The position numbers and the translations under genes were made by a program. A DNA stretch of 43,634 nucleotides, taken from assembly GCA_029227635.1 (NCBI GenBank), contig JAQYAH010000020.1:1-43634 (forward strand), read 5' to 3'. Position 1 is the first letter of the stretch. Each line of letters starts with the position of its first letter. The notes below the pieces were generated by a model that had not been told where the DNA came from, did no database searches, and worked only from the letters and a program-made list of their open reading frames with translations. The stretch comes from Clostridiales bacterium. GTDB lineage: Bacteria > Bacillota > Clostridia > Lachnospirales > Lachnospiraceae. This document shows, one piece after another, positions 24,143 through 32,877 of this stretch.

Positions 24143-25096
24143 TTATTCTTTGACAGCGATAATACTTTCCCATTCCCCGAGTATATTCTCCTCGATTATG
24201 CAAAGCCCCACATCAGCCATGGCCTTACGCACAATGTCTGCGTGGGTGGTGAGAATGCCGGAGGTGATGTAGATTCCACCTTTTTTGAGTCTTTGAGGGA
24301 CTGCCGGGGTGATCTCCGCCAGAATCTCGGCGATAATGTTGGCGGCCACAACGTCGTAGCCGTCACCGCAGGCTTTTTGGATTTCCGGATCATTGGCGAT
24401 ATTTCCCAAAACGTAAGGAAAATCCTCCGGAGAAATATCGTTACGGCTGAGATTATCTGCGATAGCGGGAACGACAGCCGGATCCAGGTCGGTGCCGAAA
24501 GCGTAGGAAGCCCCGCTCTTTAGCGCAATAACTGAAAGAATTCCGCTGCCGGTACCTATATCCAGAAATTTCATTCCCGGTTTTAAGTATTTGCGAAGAG
24601 CTCTGATTGCCAACTGGGTGGATTCATGTTTTCCGGTGCCAAAGGCAGTACCCGGATCGATGCGAAGCACCATAGAAGCCTCACTTTTTGGAGCGGCATC
24701 TTCCCAGGAGGGAATGATGAGAATGTCATCTACAGTGAACTGGTGAAAATATGTTTTCCAGTTGTTGATCCAATCCTCATCCTTAGTGGTGTCTCTGGTT
24801 ACCTCCCCGCTTCCGGGATCGATGTTGAAATCCTTGAGCTCTAGTATCCCCTTTTTTATTTCTGAAAGGAGCATCTCCGGATCCTCATCCTTATCCAAGT
24901 AAAAAGAAATCAGAGCTTTGTGGTCATTTTCGGGGGCTTTCGGCAGTATATTGCCGAATTCCAGTCCGGCGTCCTCTTCCGGGATGGGAGCAGTATCGGA
25001 TATTTCCACCCCGGTTATTCCCAGTTCCTCCAACATAGCGCAGACCAGATCTTCCGCCTCATCAGTAGTGTGTATTGTATACTTTATCCATTCCAT
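24143..25096 (-). CDS. prmA: Ribosomal protein L11 methyltransferase
   Basis: A SAM-dependent enzyme that methylates ribosomal protein L11. The 317-residue protein has the N-terminal L11-recognition domain (residues 1-110) and a class I methyltransferase domain with FLDIGTGSGILSVIALKSGA (near residue 178), GTDLDPAVVPAI and the catalytic loop VVAANIIAEI. Length and motifs are normal for PrmA. It is divergent from the Wzy-like gene. Confidence 0.93.
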   Translation of the reverse strand: MEWIKYTIHTTDEAEDLVCAMLEELGITGVEISDTAPIPEEDAGLEFGNILPKAPENDHKALISFYLDKDEDPEMLLSEIKKGILELKDFNIDPGSGEVTRDTTKDEDWINNWKTYFHQFTVDDILIIPSWEDAAPKSEASMVLRIDPGTAFGTGKHESTQLAIRALRKYLKPGMKFLDIGTGSGILSVIALKSGASYAFGTDLDPAVVPAIADNLSRNDISPEDFPYVLGNIANDPEIQKACGDGYDVVAANIIAEILAEITPAVPQRLKKGGIYITSGILTTHADIVRKAMADVGLCIIEENILGEWESIIAVKE

Positions 25097-25211
25097 AGTA
25101 GTGACCTCCGGATTTTTCCTTCTGTGTCATAGTATAGCGATTCTTTTGCAAAAGGTAAAACATAAACCAACCACATTGAAAAAAACAATGCAGGGGGGTA
25201 TGATAATTCAC

Positions 25212-26549
25212 ATGAGAGATAAAGTGATAGAATCAACCAAAATCTACGGTCCTTATCCGGCGGTCTATGCTGCGTCCATGCTTTTTGCATCCCGGGGACA
25301 TTATTATTTTTCCGGTGCCTGCCTGATACTTGCTGCTTTGTGGCTGTATATTAATCTTGCAGGGAAGCACAGAAATCCGGTGGATCTGAGAGCAATCTTT
25401 TCTCTGGCTTTTGTGGGAGGAGAGGGGATCTCTGCCTTAAAGCTCAGCCGTCTTCAGTCAGACTGGAACCCCAAAACCTGGTTGGTATTTTTCTGTGCCT
25501 ATGTGTTCTTTATCCTGGCTTTCGAGGCTATGCCCGGGGATAAGCAGGAAGAAAAACCTGCTTTCTTGTCAAAAGAGCGGGAGACCTGCTCCGGGGGAGT
25601 TCTCTTTTGTATCGCGGGACTTTTGGGTGGTTCGATCCTCAGCTTTTTAGCAGAAGCGGCTATTCTTGGGTATGTGCCTCTATTCTCAGATAAGCCCCAC
25701 GCTTACTCGGAATTTCACGTCACCGGACTTCACTATTTTACTATCAGCTGTGTTCTGATTCCTGCTCTGACGGTGATCTATTTTTACCTGAAACCTAAGA
25801 TGAATGCCCTTAAATGGGGAATTCTGGCTCTTGGCAATTTTGCGGCGGTGGCGATTCCTTTTCTCTGCGTGTCCCGGTTTCAGCTGCTTTTTGCCGTGGG
25901 ATTTGCAGTGTGCACCTATGTGCTGGTTTCCGGCAGAATTACAGTTAAGATGGTGGCGGGGCTTCTTGCAGTGATGATCCCGCTGTATGTTATCGTTACA
26001 GTTTTCAGACATCATGACGTGGCTTACCTGAATGGGATCTTTGAGATGAAGAATCCGAATATCCCGATTTTTATCACTCAGCCCTACATGTACATCGCCA
26101 ACAACTATGACAATGTCAACTGCCTTGTGAATCAGCTTCCGGCCCACACTTATGGGATCCGAATGGCTTTTCCTATAGTGGCTCTTTCAGGGCTCAAGTT
26201 CAGTCATCCGGAACTTGTGGCGCCCATCCTCTATATTACCAAGGAGGAGCTGACCACAGTGACCCTGTTCTATGATGCCTATTATGATTTCGGAGTTGTG
26301 GGAGTGGCAGCTTTTGCGGCGGTACTTGGTGCTTTTTGCAAAAGGCTTTACGGCAAAGTCTATACTTCTGGAAATCCCATTACAGTCATGTTTTACGGTC
26401 AGATTGCCATCTATTTGGGGTTGTCCTTTTTCACCACATGGTTCAGCAATCCCACCACCTGGTTCTGGCTCACAGGAACCCTGGCCATGTATGTTCTTCT
26501 GCACTTTTGGGGAAGACGGAAGTTTGACAAAGAATCGGCTTTCAATTAA
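25212..26549 (+). CDS. Oligosaccharide repeat unit polymerase-like membrane protein (Wzy-like)
   Basis: A 445-residue membrane protein with about 11-12 hydrophobic segments and a large extracytoplasmic loop (roughly residues 290-360, containing IFITQPYMYIANNYDNVNCL and the later YDAYYDFG), the layout of O-antigen/capsule polymerases. The FYDAYYDFGVVGV segment is common in that family. The start at 25212 is chosen over 25200 because AGGGGGG is only one base before 25200. No glycosyltransferase genes are next to it, so it is an orphan. Its role in surface polysaccharide is inferred from topology and weak similarity. Confidence 0.6.
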   Translation: MRDKVIESTKIYGPYPAVYAASMLFASRGHYYFSGACLILAALWLYINLAGKHRNPVDLRAIFSLAFVGGEGISALKLSRLQSDWNPKTWLVFFCAYVFFILAFEAMPGDKQEEKPAFLSKERETCSGGVLFCIAGLLGGSILSFLAEAAILGYVPLFSDKPHAYSEFHVTGLHYFTISCVLIPALTVIYFYLKPKMNALKWGILALGNFAAVAIPFLCVSRFQLLFAVGFAVCTYVLVSGRITVKMVAGLLAVMIPLYVIVTVFRHHDVAYLNGIFEMKNPNIPIFITQPYMYIANNYDNVNCLVNQLPAHTYGIRMAFPIVALSGLKFSHPELVAPILYITKEELTTVTLFYDAYYDFGVVGVAAFAAVLGAFCKRLYGKVYTSGNPITVMFYGQIAIYLGLSFFTTWFSNPTTWFWLTGTLAMYVLLHFWGRRKFDKESAFN

Positions 26550-26571
26550 AATAACTTTATTATTGTGAAAT

Positions 26572-26651
26572 GCGGGTGTGGCGGAATTGGCAGACGCGCT
26601 AGATTTAGGTTCTAGTGGGCAACCGTGCAGGTTCAAGTCCTGTCACCCGTA
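26572..26651 (+). tRNA. tRNA-Leu (anticodon TAG)
   Basis: A cloverleaf of 80 bases. The acceptor GCGGGTG pairs with CACCCGT (one G-U), the anticodon stem CTAGA/TCTAG encloses TTTAGGT with anticodon TAG, there is a class II variable arm, and the T arm is CAGG-TTCAAGT-CCTG. CCA is not encoded. A T-run follows. Confidence 0.95.
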
Positions 26652-26666
26652 TTTTTTTATTGTAGA

Positions 26667-26753
26667 AGCGACGAGCCAAGGTTCCGGCTTAATCCGGACT
26701 TTGGCGACCGCGTACAATCTCAGAACGTGCCTATCGGGCACTTCTTATGATTT
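26667..26753 (+). repeat. Structured dispersed element, copy 2
   Basis: About 90% identical to copy 1. Hairpin 1 is CCAAGGT(t)CCGG / CCGGACTTTGG with a changed loop. Hairpin 2 is GTGCCT-ATC-GGGCAC, where a C-to-T change keeps pairing as G-U. It lies between tRNA-Leu and tRNA-Sec and ends about 20 bases before tRNA-Sec, so it may be cotranscribed with both. Confidence 0.7.
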
Positions 26754-26774
26754 GCAGCGGGAGTTTGCTTATCC

Positions 26775-26867
26775 GGGGGCAGATAAGTGCTGGTGTGCTT
26801 CGCGGTCTTCAAAACCGTTGTGGGGAGTTGAGAGCTTCCCGGGCGGGTTCGATTCCCGCCTCCTCCG
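26775..26867 (+). tRNA. selC: tRNA-Sec (anticodon TCA), unusual acceptor stem
   Basis: Selenocysteine tRNA that reads UGA. D stem AAGTGC / GTGCTT (6 bp, two wobbles) with the short loop TGGT typical of bacterial tRNA-Sec. Anticodon arm GCGGT-CTTCAAA-ACCGT, anticodon TCA. Long variable arm GGGGAG / CTTCCC. T arm GCGGG-TTCGATT-CCCGC. Discriminator G, CCA not encoded. The acceptor pairs GGGGG-c-AG with CTCCTCC, giving 7 pairs and a bulged C at 26780 instead of a clean 8-bp stem. It is next to selA and selB, which confirms identity. Confidence 0.9.
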
Positions 26868-26906
26868 CTTTTTGCTGATCATATTCGGATGCCGGAGGTG
26901 CAGGGA

Positions 26907-28313
26907 ATGAGCGACAAGAAAGAAATACTGAGGAAGTTACCGAAAACAGATGAGATGTTGCAGGATGAACATCTCCTTTTTTTTACCCAAAAGCTCTCCG
27001 CAAGAACTGTAGCGGATACGGTCAGAAATCTCGTGGCGGATTACCGGGAGAAAATCCTTTCCGGGGAGATTAACGAGGCGCCGGACAAGGATACCCTCAT
27101 TGAGGAGACAGTCAGAACTCTCAGAACCCTGGAAAGAGGCGGAATCTGCCGGGTGGTAAACGCCACCGGAATCGTACTTCACACTAACCTTGGAAGAGCG
27201 GTGCTCTCTGAGCGAGGAGTAAAAGCCGCTGATCTTGCGGCTTCTGGTTACACCAACCTGGAATACGACCTGGAGAAGGGCTGCAGAAACTCAAGACAAA
27301 GCCATGTGGAGGATCTTCTCACTGAGATTACCGGTGGAGAAGCAGCTATAGTGGTTAACAATAATGCCGCGGGGGTGCTGCTTTGTCTTTTTGCCTTAGC
27401 TCACGGAAAAAACATCCTGGTCTCAAGAGGCGAACTAGTGGAGATCGGCGGGGGCTTTCGAGTGCCGGAGATCATGGAACTCAGCGGAGGGATCCTTAAA
27501 GAAGTGGGAACCACCAACAGGACCCGGATCTCTGACTACGAAAAAGCCATAACAGAGGACACCGGGGCAATTCTCAAGGTGCATAAAAGCAACTTTAAAA
27601 TGGTAGGTTTTACCGAGGAGGCTTCTCTTTCGGAACTCAGAGAGCTGGGTGATAAGTACAATCTCCCGGTGATCTACGATTACGGCGGAGGTCTTATGAC
27701 CAATCTGGGAAACCGGGGTGTCAGGGAGCAGAGCCTTATGGAGATCATGAAGGCGAAGCCGGATGTGGTGCTTTTCAGCGGGGATAAACTATTCGGAGGT
27801 CCTCAGGCCGGAATTGCCGTTGGAACAAAAGAAGCCATAAGAAAGATGAGTGAGCATCCTCTATCCAGGGCGCTGCGGCTTGAGAAGATGACTCTTGCGG
27901 CTCTTGAGGGAACCCTCATAGATTACCTGGACATGAAGAGCAGTATCAAGATGAATCCAACTCTTCATATGATAACTGTGGAAAAAGATGAACTCAGACT
28001 TCGGGCTGAACACCTGAAGGATATGCTCACAAAAGCACATGGGGAGAATGAGGAGCTGGCTTTTTCCGTGACAGAAGTGGAGGATAAGATCGGAGGGGGT
28101 GCCGCCCCGGATGCCGTGCTTTCAGGCTATGGGGTCGTTGTAACCTCAGATAAGACCCCTATTATGACTTTGGAAAAAGAACTGCGCCTAAGCAGTGTTC
28201 CGATAATCACAAGGATTCGGGAAAATGCTCTTGTCATCTCTGTGAGGACCCTTCTCAAAGGGGACGAGGAGGCGATCCTTTGTGCGTTTAAGGAAAGGCT
28301 GAAAACATGTTGA
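26907..28313 (+). CDS. selA: L-seryl-tRNA(Sec) selenium transferase
   Basis: A PLP enzyme that converts seryl-tRNA(Sec) to selenocysteyl-tRNA(Sec) using selenophosphate. The 468 residues match the family (E. coli 463). The N-terminal tRNA-binding helices are followed by VVNATGIVLHTNLGRA near residue 78, and the PLP lysine is in LFSGDKLFGGPQAGI near residue 295. The ATG at 26907 is chosen because GGAGGTG precedes it; the ATG at 26889 lies before that ribosome binding site. It overlaps selB by 7 bases. tRNA-Sec is immediately upstream. Confidence 0.97.
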   Translation: MSDKKEILRKLPKTDEMLQDEHLLFFTQKLSARTVADTVRNLVADYREKILSGEINEAPDKDTLIEETVRTLRTLERGGICRVVNATGIVLHTNLGRAVLSERGVKAADLAASGYTNLEYDLEKGCRNSRQSHVEDLLTEITGGEAAIVVNNNAAGVLLCLFALAHGKNILVSRGELVEIGGGFRVPEIMELSGGILKEVGTTNRTRISDYEKAITEDTGAILKVHKSNFKMVGFTEEASLSELRELGDKYNLPVIYDYGGGLMTNLGNRGVREQSLMEIMKAKPDVVLFSGDKLFGGPQAGIAVGTKEAIRKMSEHPLSRALRLEKMTLAALEGTLIDYLDMKSSIKMNPTLHMITVEKDELRLRAEHLKDMLTKAHGENEELAFSVTEVEDKIGGGAAPDAVLSGYGVVVTSDKTPIMTLEKELRLSSVPIITRIRENALVISVRTLLKGDEEAILCAFKERLKTC

Positions 28314-30223
28314 ATATAATCGCAGGTACCGCAGGTCACGTGGATCACGGCAAGACCTGCCTGATTAAGGCCCTCACCGGGATAGATACGGACAGGCTTT
28401 TGGAGGAAAAAAAGCGGGGTATTACCATTGAAAACGGTTATGCTCATCTTCCTGATACCGCTGATCTTAGTATCGGTTTCATTGATGTGCCCGGACATGA
28501 GAAGTATGTGGGAAACATGCTTACCGGAATCGGAGGTATCGACCTGGCCCTTCTCGTCATAGCTCTTGACGAGGGGGTAAAACCCCAGACAAGGGAACAC
28601 TTCGAGATTCTGAGACTCCTTGGCATTCCGGAGGGAATCATCGTGTACACCAAGGCGGATCTGGTACCCGAGGGACCCTCGTCTGTACTTACAGATGAGG
28701 TGACGGAACTGATAAAAGGCAGTTTTCTGGAAGGGGCCGAGAGGGTAGAAGTCTCCGCTTTTACAGGGATCGGAATATGTGAGTTAAAATCCCTTATATA
28801 CAAAAAAGCCAGGGAACTCGGAAATCGCCGAAAATCTCCGGAGCTGTTTCGGCTTCCGGTGGACAGGGTTTTTTCAAGGGAAGGCTTTGGGACTGTAGTC
28901 ACGGGAACTCTCCTGGAGGGCAGGATATCAAAGGGGGAGGAAATCGTGCTTTTTCCCTCAGGCAAAAAGACCAAAGTCCGGGGCATTCAGGTTCACGGGC
29001 AGGATGTGCTTTTCGCTGAGGCCGGCTCCCGCACCGCCCTCAACCTGGGGGGAATAGCCAGAGATGAGGTATCAAAAGGAGAGGTGGCGGCTTTTGCCGG
29101 ACAGATTCTTCCCGGCCGTATGGTCGATGTGGTTCTCACCATGTTCTCCGCATTTCCGGTGATCCTCAAAAACAACGAGACTGTCAATGTATGTTTCGGA
29201 GCCGGACATAGAAACGCCAGAGTTGTGCTCCTTGGAGCGGAGAGACTGGAAAGAGGTGACAGAGCCTACGCTCAGCTTAGATTCGGGGAAGAGGTTCCCC
29301 TAAAAACCGGGGACAGGATCATTATCAGAAGCTGTGATTCCAACAATTCTGTTGCAGGGGGCATGGTGGTTCAGGCAAGAGCAGCCAAAAAAAGACATAG
29401 TAGCGCCGAAGACGCAATGAAACTACGCTTGCTTGAGGATGGAAATCTGTCAGTAAGAGCACTGGCAGTGATCCGGGAGGTTGAGAGAAGTTACCCTGAG
29501 ATTTCGGAGATTGCTGTCAGGTTGAACCTGACCATCTCTGAGACAAAGGAAACTCTTTTTGGGCTTTTGCAGGAGAAGAAGATTGCCCGTGTCAAAGACA
29601 GCTTTGTTTCCCGGGAATTTGCAGATGAGGTTTTCAGATTCATTATAAGCATACTCTCCGACGACCAAGGGGAGAGAGTTTTTGGACCAAAGCCGGAAAA
29701 GGGTGAACTGGTAAGCCTGATATCGAGTAAATACCATCTGGATTCGGAAATGGCAAAGGCTTTTCTGGAAAAGACTAGGGAAGAGGGTATTGTCGTGATG
29801 CAGGGAAGCCGAGTTGCGCTCCCAGGTGAAAAACCGGAACACGAACTCTCGAAAACCGGAAAAGCACTTTTAGAAATCTACCGGACAAAAGGAATCGAGC
29901 CCCCTTCAAACAAGGAGATATCGGAAGCTTTCGCCGGTGATAAGAGCCTGAGGAAGACCCTTGGACTTCTCTTGAAGGAGGAATTGCTGATAAAGGTGGA
30001 TCAGGAACATTATATGTGGAAAGAGAGCTACAATGAGGCCCTGTCTTATGTGAAGGAAACATTGGCTAAAGAGGGGCAGATCACCGTGGCAATGTACAGG
30101 GATCACATGAAGACTTCCCGAAAATTCAGCAAGCTGATGTTGGAACACCTGGACAGAAAGCATCTAACCAGACTATCGGGAGATGCCCATATTCCGGTAA
30201 AGCGCATAAATGACTTTAATTAA
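28307..30223 (+). CDS. selB: Selenocysteine-specific elongation factor
   Basis: A GTPase that brings selenocysteyl-tRNA to UGA codons marked by a SECIS hairpin. G motifs are GHVDHGKT (residue about 10), the switch region EKKRGITIENGYA, DVPGHEKY and TKAD. Beta-barrel domains span about 175-350, and the C-terminal winged helices that bind SECIS RNA span about 370-638. Its 638 residues are normal. It is translationally coupled to selA. No selD (selenophosphate synthetase) is in the window. Confidence 0.97.
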   Translation: MLNIIAGTAGHVDHGKTCLIKALTGIDTDRLLEEKKRGITIENGYAHLPDTADLSIGFIDVPGHEKYVGNMLTGIGGIDLALLVIALDEGVKPQTREHFEILRLLGIPEGIIVYTKADLVPEGPSSVLTDEVTELIKGSFLEGAERVEVSAFTGIGICELKSLIYKKARELGNRRKSPELFRLPVDRVFSREGFGTVVTGTLLEGRISKGEEIVLFPSGKKTKVRGIQVHGQDVLFAEAGSRTALNLGGIARDEVSKGEVAAFAGQILPGRMVDVVLTMFSAFPVILKNNETVNVCFGAGHRNARVVLLGAERLERGDRAYAQLRFGEEVPLKTGDRIIIRSCDSNNSVAGGMVVQARAAKKRHSSAEDAMKLRLLEDGNLSVRALAVIREVERSYPEISEIAVRLNLTISETKETLFGLLQEKKIARVKDSFVSREFADEVFRFIISILSDDQGERVFGPKPEKGELVSLISSKYHLDSEMAKAFLEKTREEGIVVMQGSRVALPGEKPEHELSKTGKALLEIYRTKGIEPPSNKEISEAFAGDKSLRKTLGLLLKEELLIKVDQEHYMWKESYNEALSYVKETLAKEGQITVAMYRDHMKTSRKFSKLMLEHLDRKHLTRLSGDAHIPVKRINDFN

Positions 30224-30281
30224 AGTTTTTTTGGTGATACAATATTTTTGCATATATAGTTTTTCATAGGTGGTGAAGAGT

Positions 30282-31622
30282 ATGAAGACAATTATTAAAA
30301 ACGGAAAGATCGTTACTGACGGAGCAAGTTGTTATAAAGAGATCGCTTTTGAAAACGGAATCATTACCGCTATTGAGGATGTGATCGAGGCAGCAGCTGA
30401 GGATAAGGTCATTGATGCCGGCGGAGCTTTAGTATGCCCGGGTTTTATTGACTCTCACGTGCACTACACTTTGCCGGGAACTGCGGACAATGTGGAAAGT
30501 GGCTCAAAGCTGGCGGCTTTTGGCGGCGTTACTACCTACATTGACTACGTCACTCCTCTGGAAGAGGGTTCTGAGTCGGAAGCTATAGAGCAATATATTG
30601 AGAAGTGCGGGGAGGGCTGCATTGACTATACCTTCCACGCGGAGATCATGGGCTGGAAAAGCTGGGACGATAACACTCTGAAGGAGATTAAAGAGGCAGG
30701 AATCAACTCCATCAAAGTATACACCACATATGGCACTGACGAAGTGACTTACGAGGGAATCAGAGCCCTTGCGAAAGCGGCAGACAAGTACGGTATCTTC
30801 GTGGAAGTTCATGCGGAGGATGATGAGGTCTGTGCAAAGACCGGAGCCAGATTTAAGGAAGAAGGTCTCACGGCTCCCTGTATGCACGGCAAGGCAAGAC
30901 CTGCCGAGGCGGAGATTGTGGCAGTTAAGAAAATGATTGAAATTGCCCGGGAGGAAAACGTACATATTCATATCGTTCATGTTTCCACCGGGGAGGCGGC
31001 AGAACTGATTCGTGAGGCAGTAGAATCTGGAATTAAGATCACTGCGGAGACCTGTCCCCACTATCTGGTTCTCGACGACTCTGAGTACGATAAGGAAGAT
31101 GCCTGCTTCTATATCATGACCCCTCCTTTGAGAGACAAGGAGAGCAAGGAGAAGATCTGGGAGAATCTCATGTCCGGAATTATCAGCAGCGTTGTAACAG
31201 ATCACTGCAGTTTCTCTGTGGAGAAGAAGAGAAAAGGTACCAGCTGTTTCGACATCCAGCCGGGTATCGGAGGAACTGAGACAATGGCACCCATTCTTCA
31301 TCACTATGCAGTTGGTGAAAGAGGAATGTCCGTGGAGCGCTTTGTGGATACGATCACCTGTGAGCCGGCAAAGCTCTTTGGAATCTATCCTCAGAAGGGT
31401 ACGCTTCAGGTGGGCTCCGATGCGGATATTGTGATTTTTGATGAGAACAGAGAGGTTACCATTGATTACAGAAATCTTCATTCTGAGAGCCTCTATTCAG
31501 TATATGAAGGATATAAGGTTAAAGGCTGGCCCGTCACTACCATCTGTCGCGGTGAGGTGGTTTGCCACGAGGGAGAGTTTTTCCCGGGACATGTCGGTAA
31601 GTTTGTAAAAGCAGTTTTTTAG
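30282..31622 (+). CDS. Dihydropyrimidinase/D-hydantoinase-family amidohydrolase (HyuA-like)
   Basis: A cyclic amide hydrolase that opens five- or six-membered N-heterocycles (hydantoins, dihydropyrimidines). The binuclear metal site is visible: HVH in DSHVHYTLPG (residue about 58), the carboxylated lysine in SIKVYTTYG, histidines in VEVHAEDDE and IHIVHVSTGEA, and aspartate in VVTDHCSF. It is 446 residues, similar to E. coli HyuA of the selenium/purine cluster. The ATG at 30282 has AGGTGG upstream. It is 58 bases after selB and 10 before the YgeY-like gene, so it is the first enzyme of the catabolic block. Confidence 0.9.
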   Translation: MKTIIKNGKIVTDGASCYKEIAFENGIITAIEDVIEAAAEDKVIDAGGALVCPGFIDSHVHYTLPGTADNVESGSKLAAFGGVTTYIDYVTPLEEGSESEAIEQYIEKCGEGCIDYTFHAEIMGWKSWDDNTLKEIKEAGINSIKVYTTYGTDEVTYEGIRALAKAADKYGIFVEVHAEDDEVCAKTGARFKEEGLTAPCMHGKARPAEAEIVAVKKMIEIAREENVHIHIVHVSTGEAAELIREAVESGIKITAETCPHYLVLDDSEYDKEDACFYIMTPPLRDKESKEKIWENLMSGIISSVVTDHCSFSVEKKRKGTSCFDIQPGIGGTETMAPILHHYAVGERGMSVERFVDTITCEPAKLFGIYPQKGTLQVGSDADIVIFDENREVTIDYRNLHSESLYSVYEGYKVKGWPVTTICRGEVVCHEGEFFPGHVGKFVKAVF

Positions 31623-31632
31623 AGGTGCTATT

Positions 31633-32814
31633 TTGACACAGGAAAGAACACAGTCCATAATTGATTTTTGCAGAAAAATGATTCAGGCAAAGAGCTACAG
31701 CGGCGGTGAAAATGAAGTTGTAGAGATAATGAAGGCCTTTGCCGGAGAACACAACTTTGATGAAGTAATAGTAGACAGATATGGCAACTGTATCCTCAAG
31801 ATCAAGGGTGAGAGAAAGGGACCTACAGTGCTCTTTGACGGACACATGGACACAGTGCCGGTGATCGACCCCTCTGACTGGAGCCATGATCCTTTTGAAG
31901 CCGAGATCTGTGACGGAAAGATTTACGGAAGAGGAACTTCTGATATGAAAGGTGCCTTGTCTGCAATGCTGTCGGCAGCGGCAATGTTCATTGAGGATAA
32001 CGGAAGAGATTTTGCCGGAGAGATCGCAGTAGCCGGAGTGGTTCATGAAGAGTGCTTTGAGGGCGTGGCGGCAAGAGAGATAAGCAAAAACGTCAGACCT
32101 GACATTGTGGTCATCGGAGAGTCCACCAATCTGAATCTCAAGATCGGACAGAGGGGAAGAGCGGAGATTGTTGTGGAGACTTTCGGCGTTCCTGCTCACT
32201 CAGCCAACCCGGAGAAGGGTATAAATGCGGTTTACAAGATGAGCCGGGTCATTGAGGAACTTCAAAAGCTGGTACCTCCCTATCAGGAGGGGCTTGGACC
32301 CGGAATCATGGAGCTCACGGACATCAAGTCCGCACCTTACCCCGGAGCCAGTGTTGTGCCTGCCTACTGCAGGGCAACCTACGATAGAAGACTTCTTGTG
32401 GGTGAGACCAAAGAGAGTGTTCTGACACCGATTCAGAAGATCCTGGATGAGATGATGAAAGAAGATCCTCAGCTCAAAGCAAAAGTCTCCTATGCCTATG
32501 GGGAGGAAAAATGCTTTACCGGAGAAACTATCGGAAGCGAGAGGTTTTTCCCCGGCTGGCTTTACGAAGAGAACGAGGATTACATTCAGGCAGTATACAA
32601 GGAACTTAAAGACCGGGGCTATGAACCGGGAATAACCAATTATAATTTCTGTACCAACGGAAGCCATTATGCGGGAGAAGCCGGAATCAAAACATTCGGG
32701 ATAGGCCCTTCCGTGGAGTCTTTGGCTCATACAATAGATGAGTACATAGAGATCGATCAGCTGGTAAAAGCTTGTGACTGCTACTATGGAGTCATGAACG
32801 CGTTAATGAAATAA
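31633..32814 (+). CDS. YgeY-family M20 peptidase/deacylase
   Basis: A 393-residue M20 metallohydrolase of the YgeY type, the group found next to selenium-dependent molybdenum hydroxylases and hydantoinases. Metal-site motifs are DGHMDTVP (residue about 75), GRGTSDMKGALSAM and HEECFEGVA; the lid holds GRAEIVVETFGVPAHSANP. The start codon is TTG at 31633, supported by AGAGGTG six bases upstream. In E. coli-type purine degradation clusters YgeY acts in the ring-fragment steps. The specific substrate here is inferred. It probably shares a transcript with the hydantoinase. Confidence 0.85.
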   Translation: MTQERTQSIIDFCRKMIQAKSYSGGENEVVEIMKAFAGEHNFDEVIVDRYGNCILKIKGERKGPTVLFDGHMDTVPVIDPSDWSHDPFEAEICDGKIYGRGTSDMKGALSAMLSAAAMFIEDNGRDFAGEIAVAGVVHEECFEGVAAREISKNVRPDIVVIGESTNLNLKIGQRGRAEIVVETFGVPAHSANPEKGINAVYKMSRVIEELQKLVPPYQEGLGPGIMELTDIKSAPYPGASVVPAYCRATYDRRLLVGETKESVLTPIQKILDEMMKEDPQLKAKVSYAYGEEKCFTGETIGSERFFPGWLYEENEDYIQAVYKELKDRGYEPGITNYNFCTNGSHYAGEAGIKTFGIGPSVESLAHTIDEYIEIDQLVKACDCYYGVMNALMK

Positions 32815-32830
32815 TTAGCCATAGGGATGA

Positions 32831-32859
32831 TTGACAATTATATCACCGCAAATTATAAT
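32831..32859 (+). promoter_or_regulatory. Consensus promoter of leader 1
   Basis: TTGACA (32831-32836), exactly 17 bases, TATAAT (32854-32859): a perfect sigma-A promoter. It drives a leader of about 280 bases before the amidohydrolase gene at 33147. Confidence 0.85.
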
Positions 32860-32877
32860 GTACACATAATTGAACAG

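Noticed and set aside
24918-25211. Upstream extension of the Wzy-like gene to 24918
   Set aside because: It would overlap the 5' end of prmA on the other strand by about 180 bases. The extension reads as low-complexity serine-rich sequence with no ribosome binding site.
26757-26867. Alternative tRNA-Sec start with acceptor GCGGGAG and D stem CTTATC/GATAAG
   Set aside because: It leaves 14 unpaired bases before the anticodon stem and several acceptor mismatches. The D arm AAGTGC-TGGT-GTGCTT with the 26775 start fits the bacterial form.
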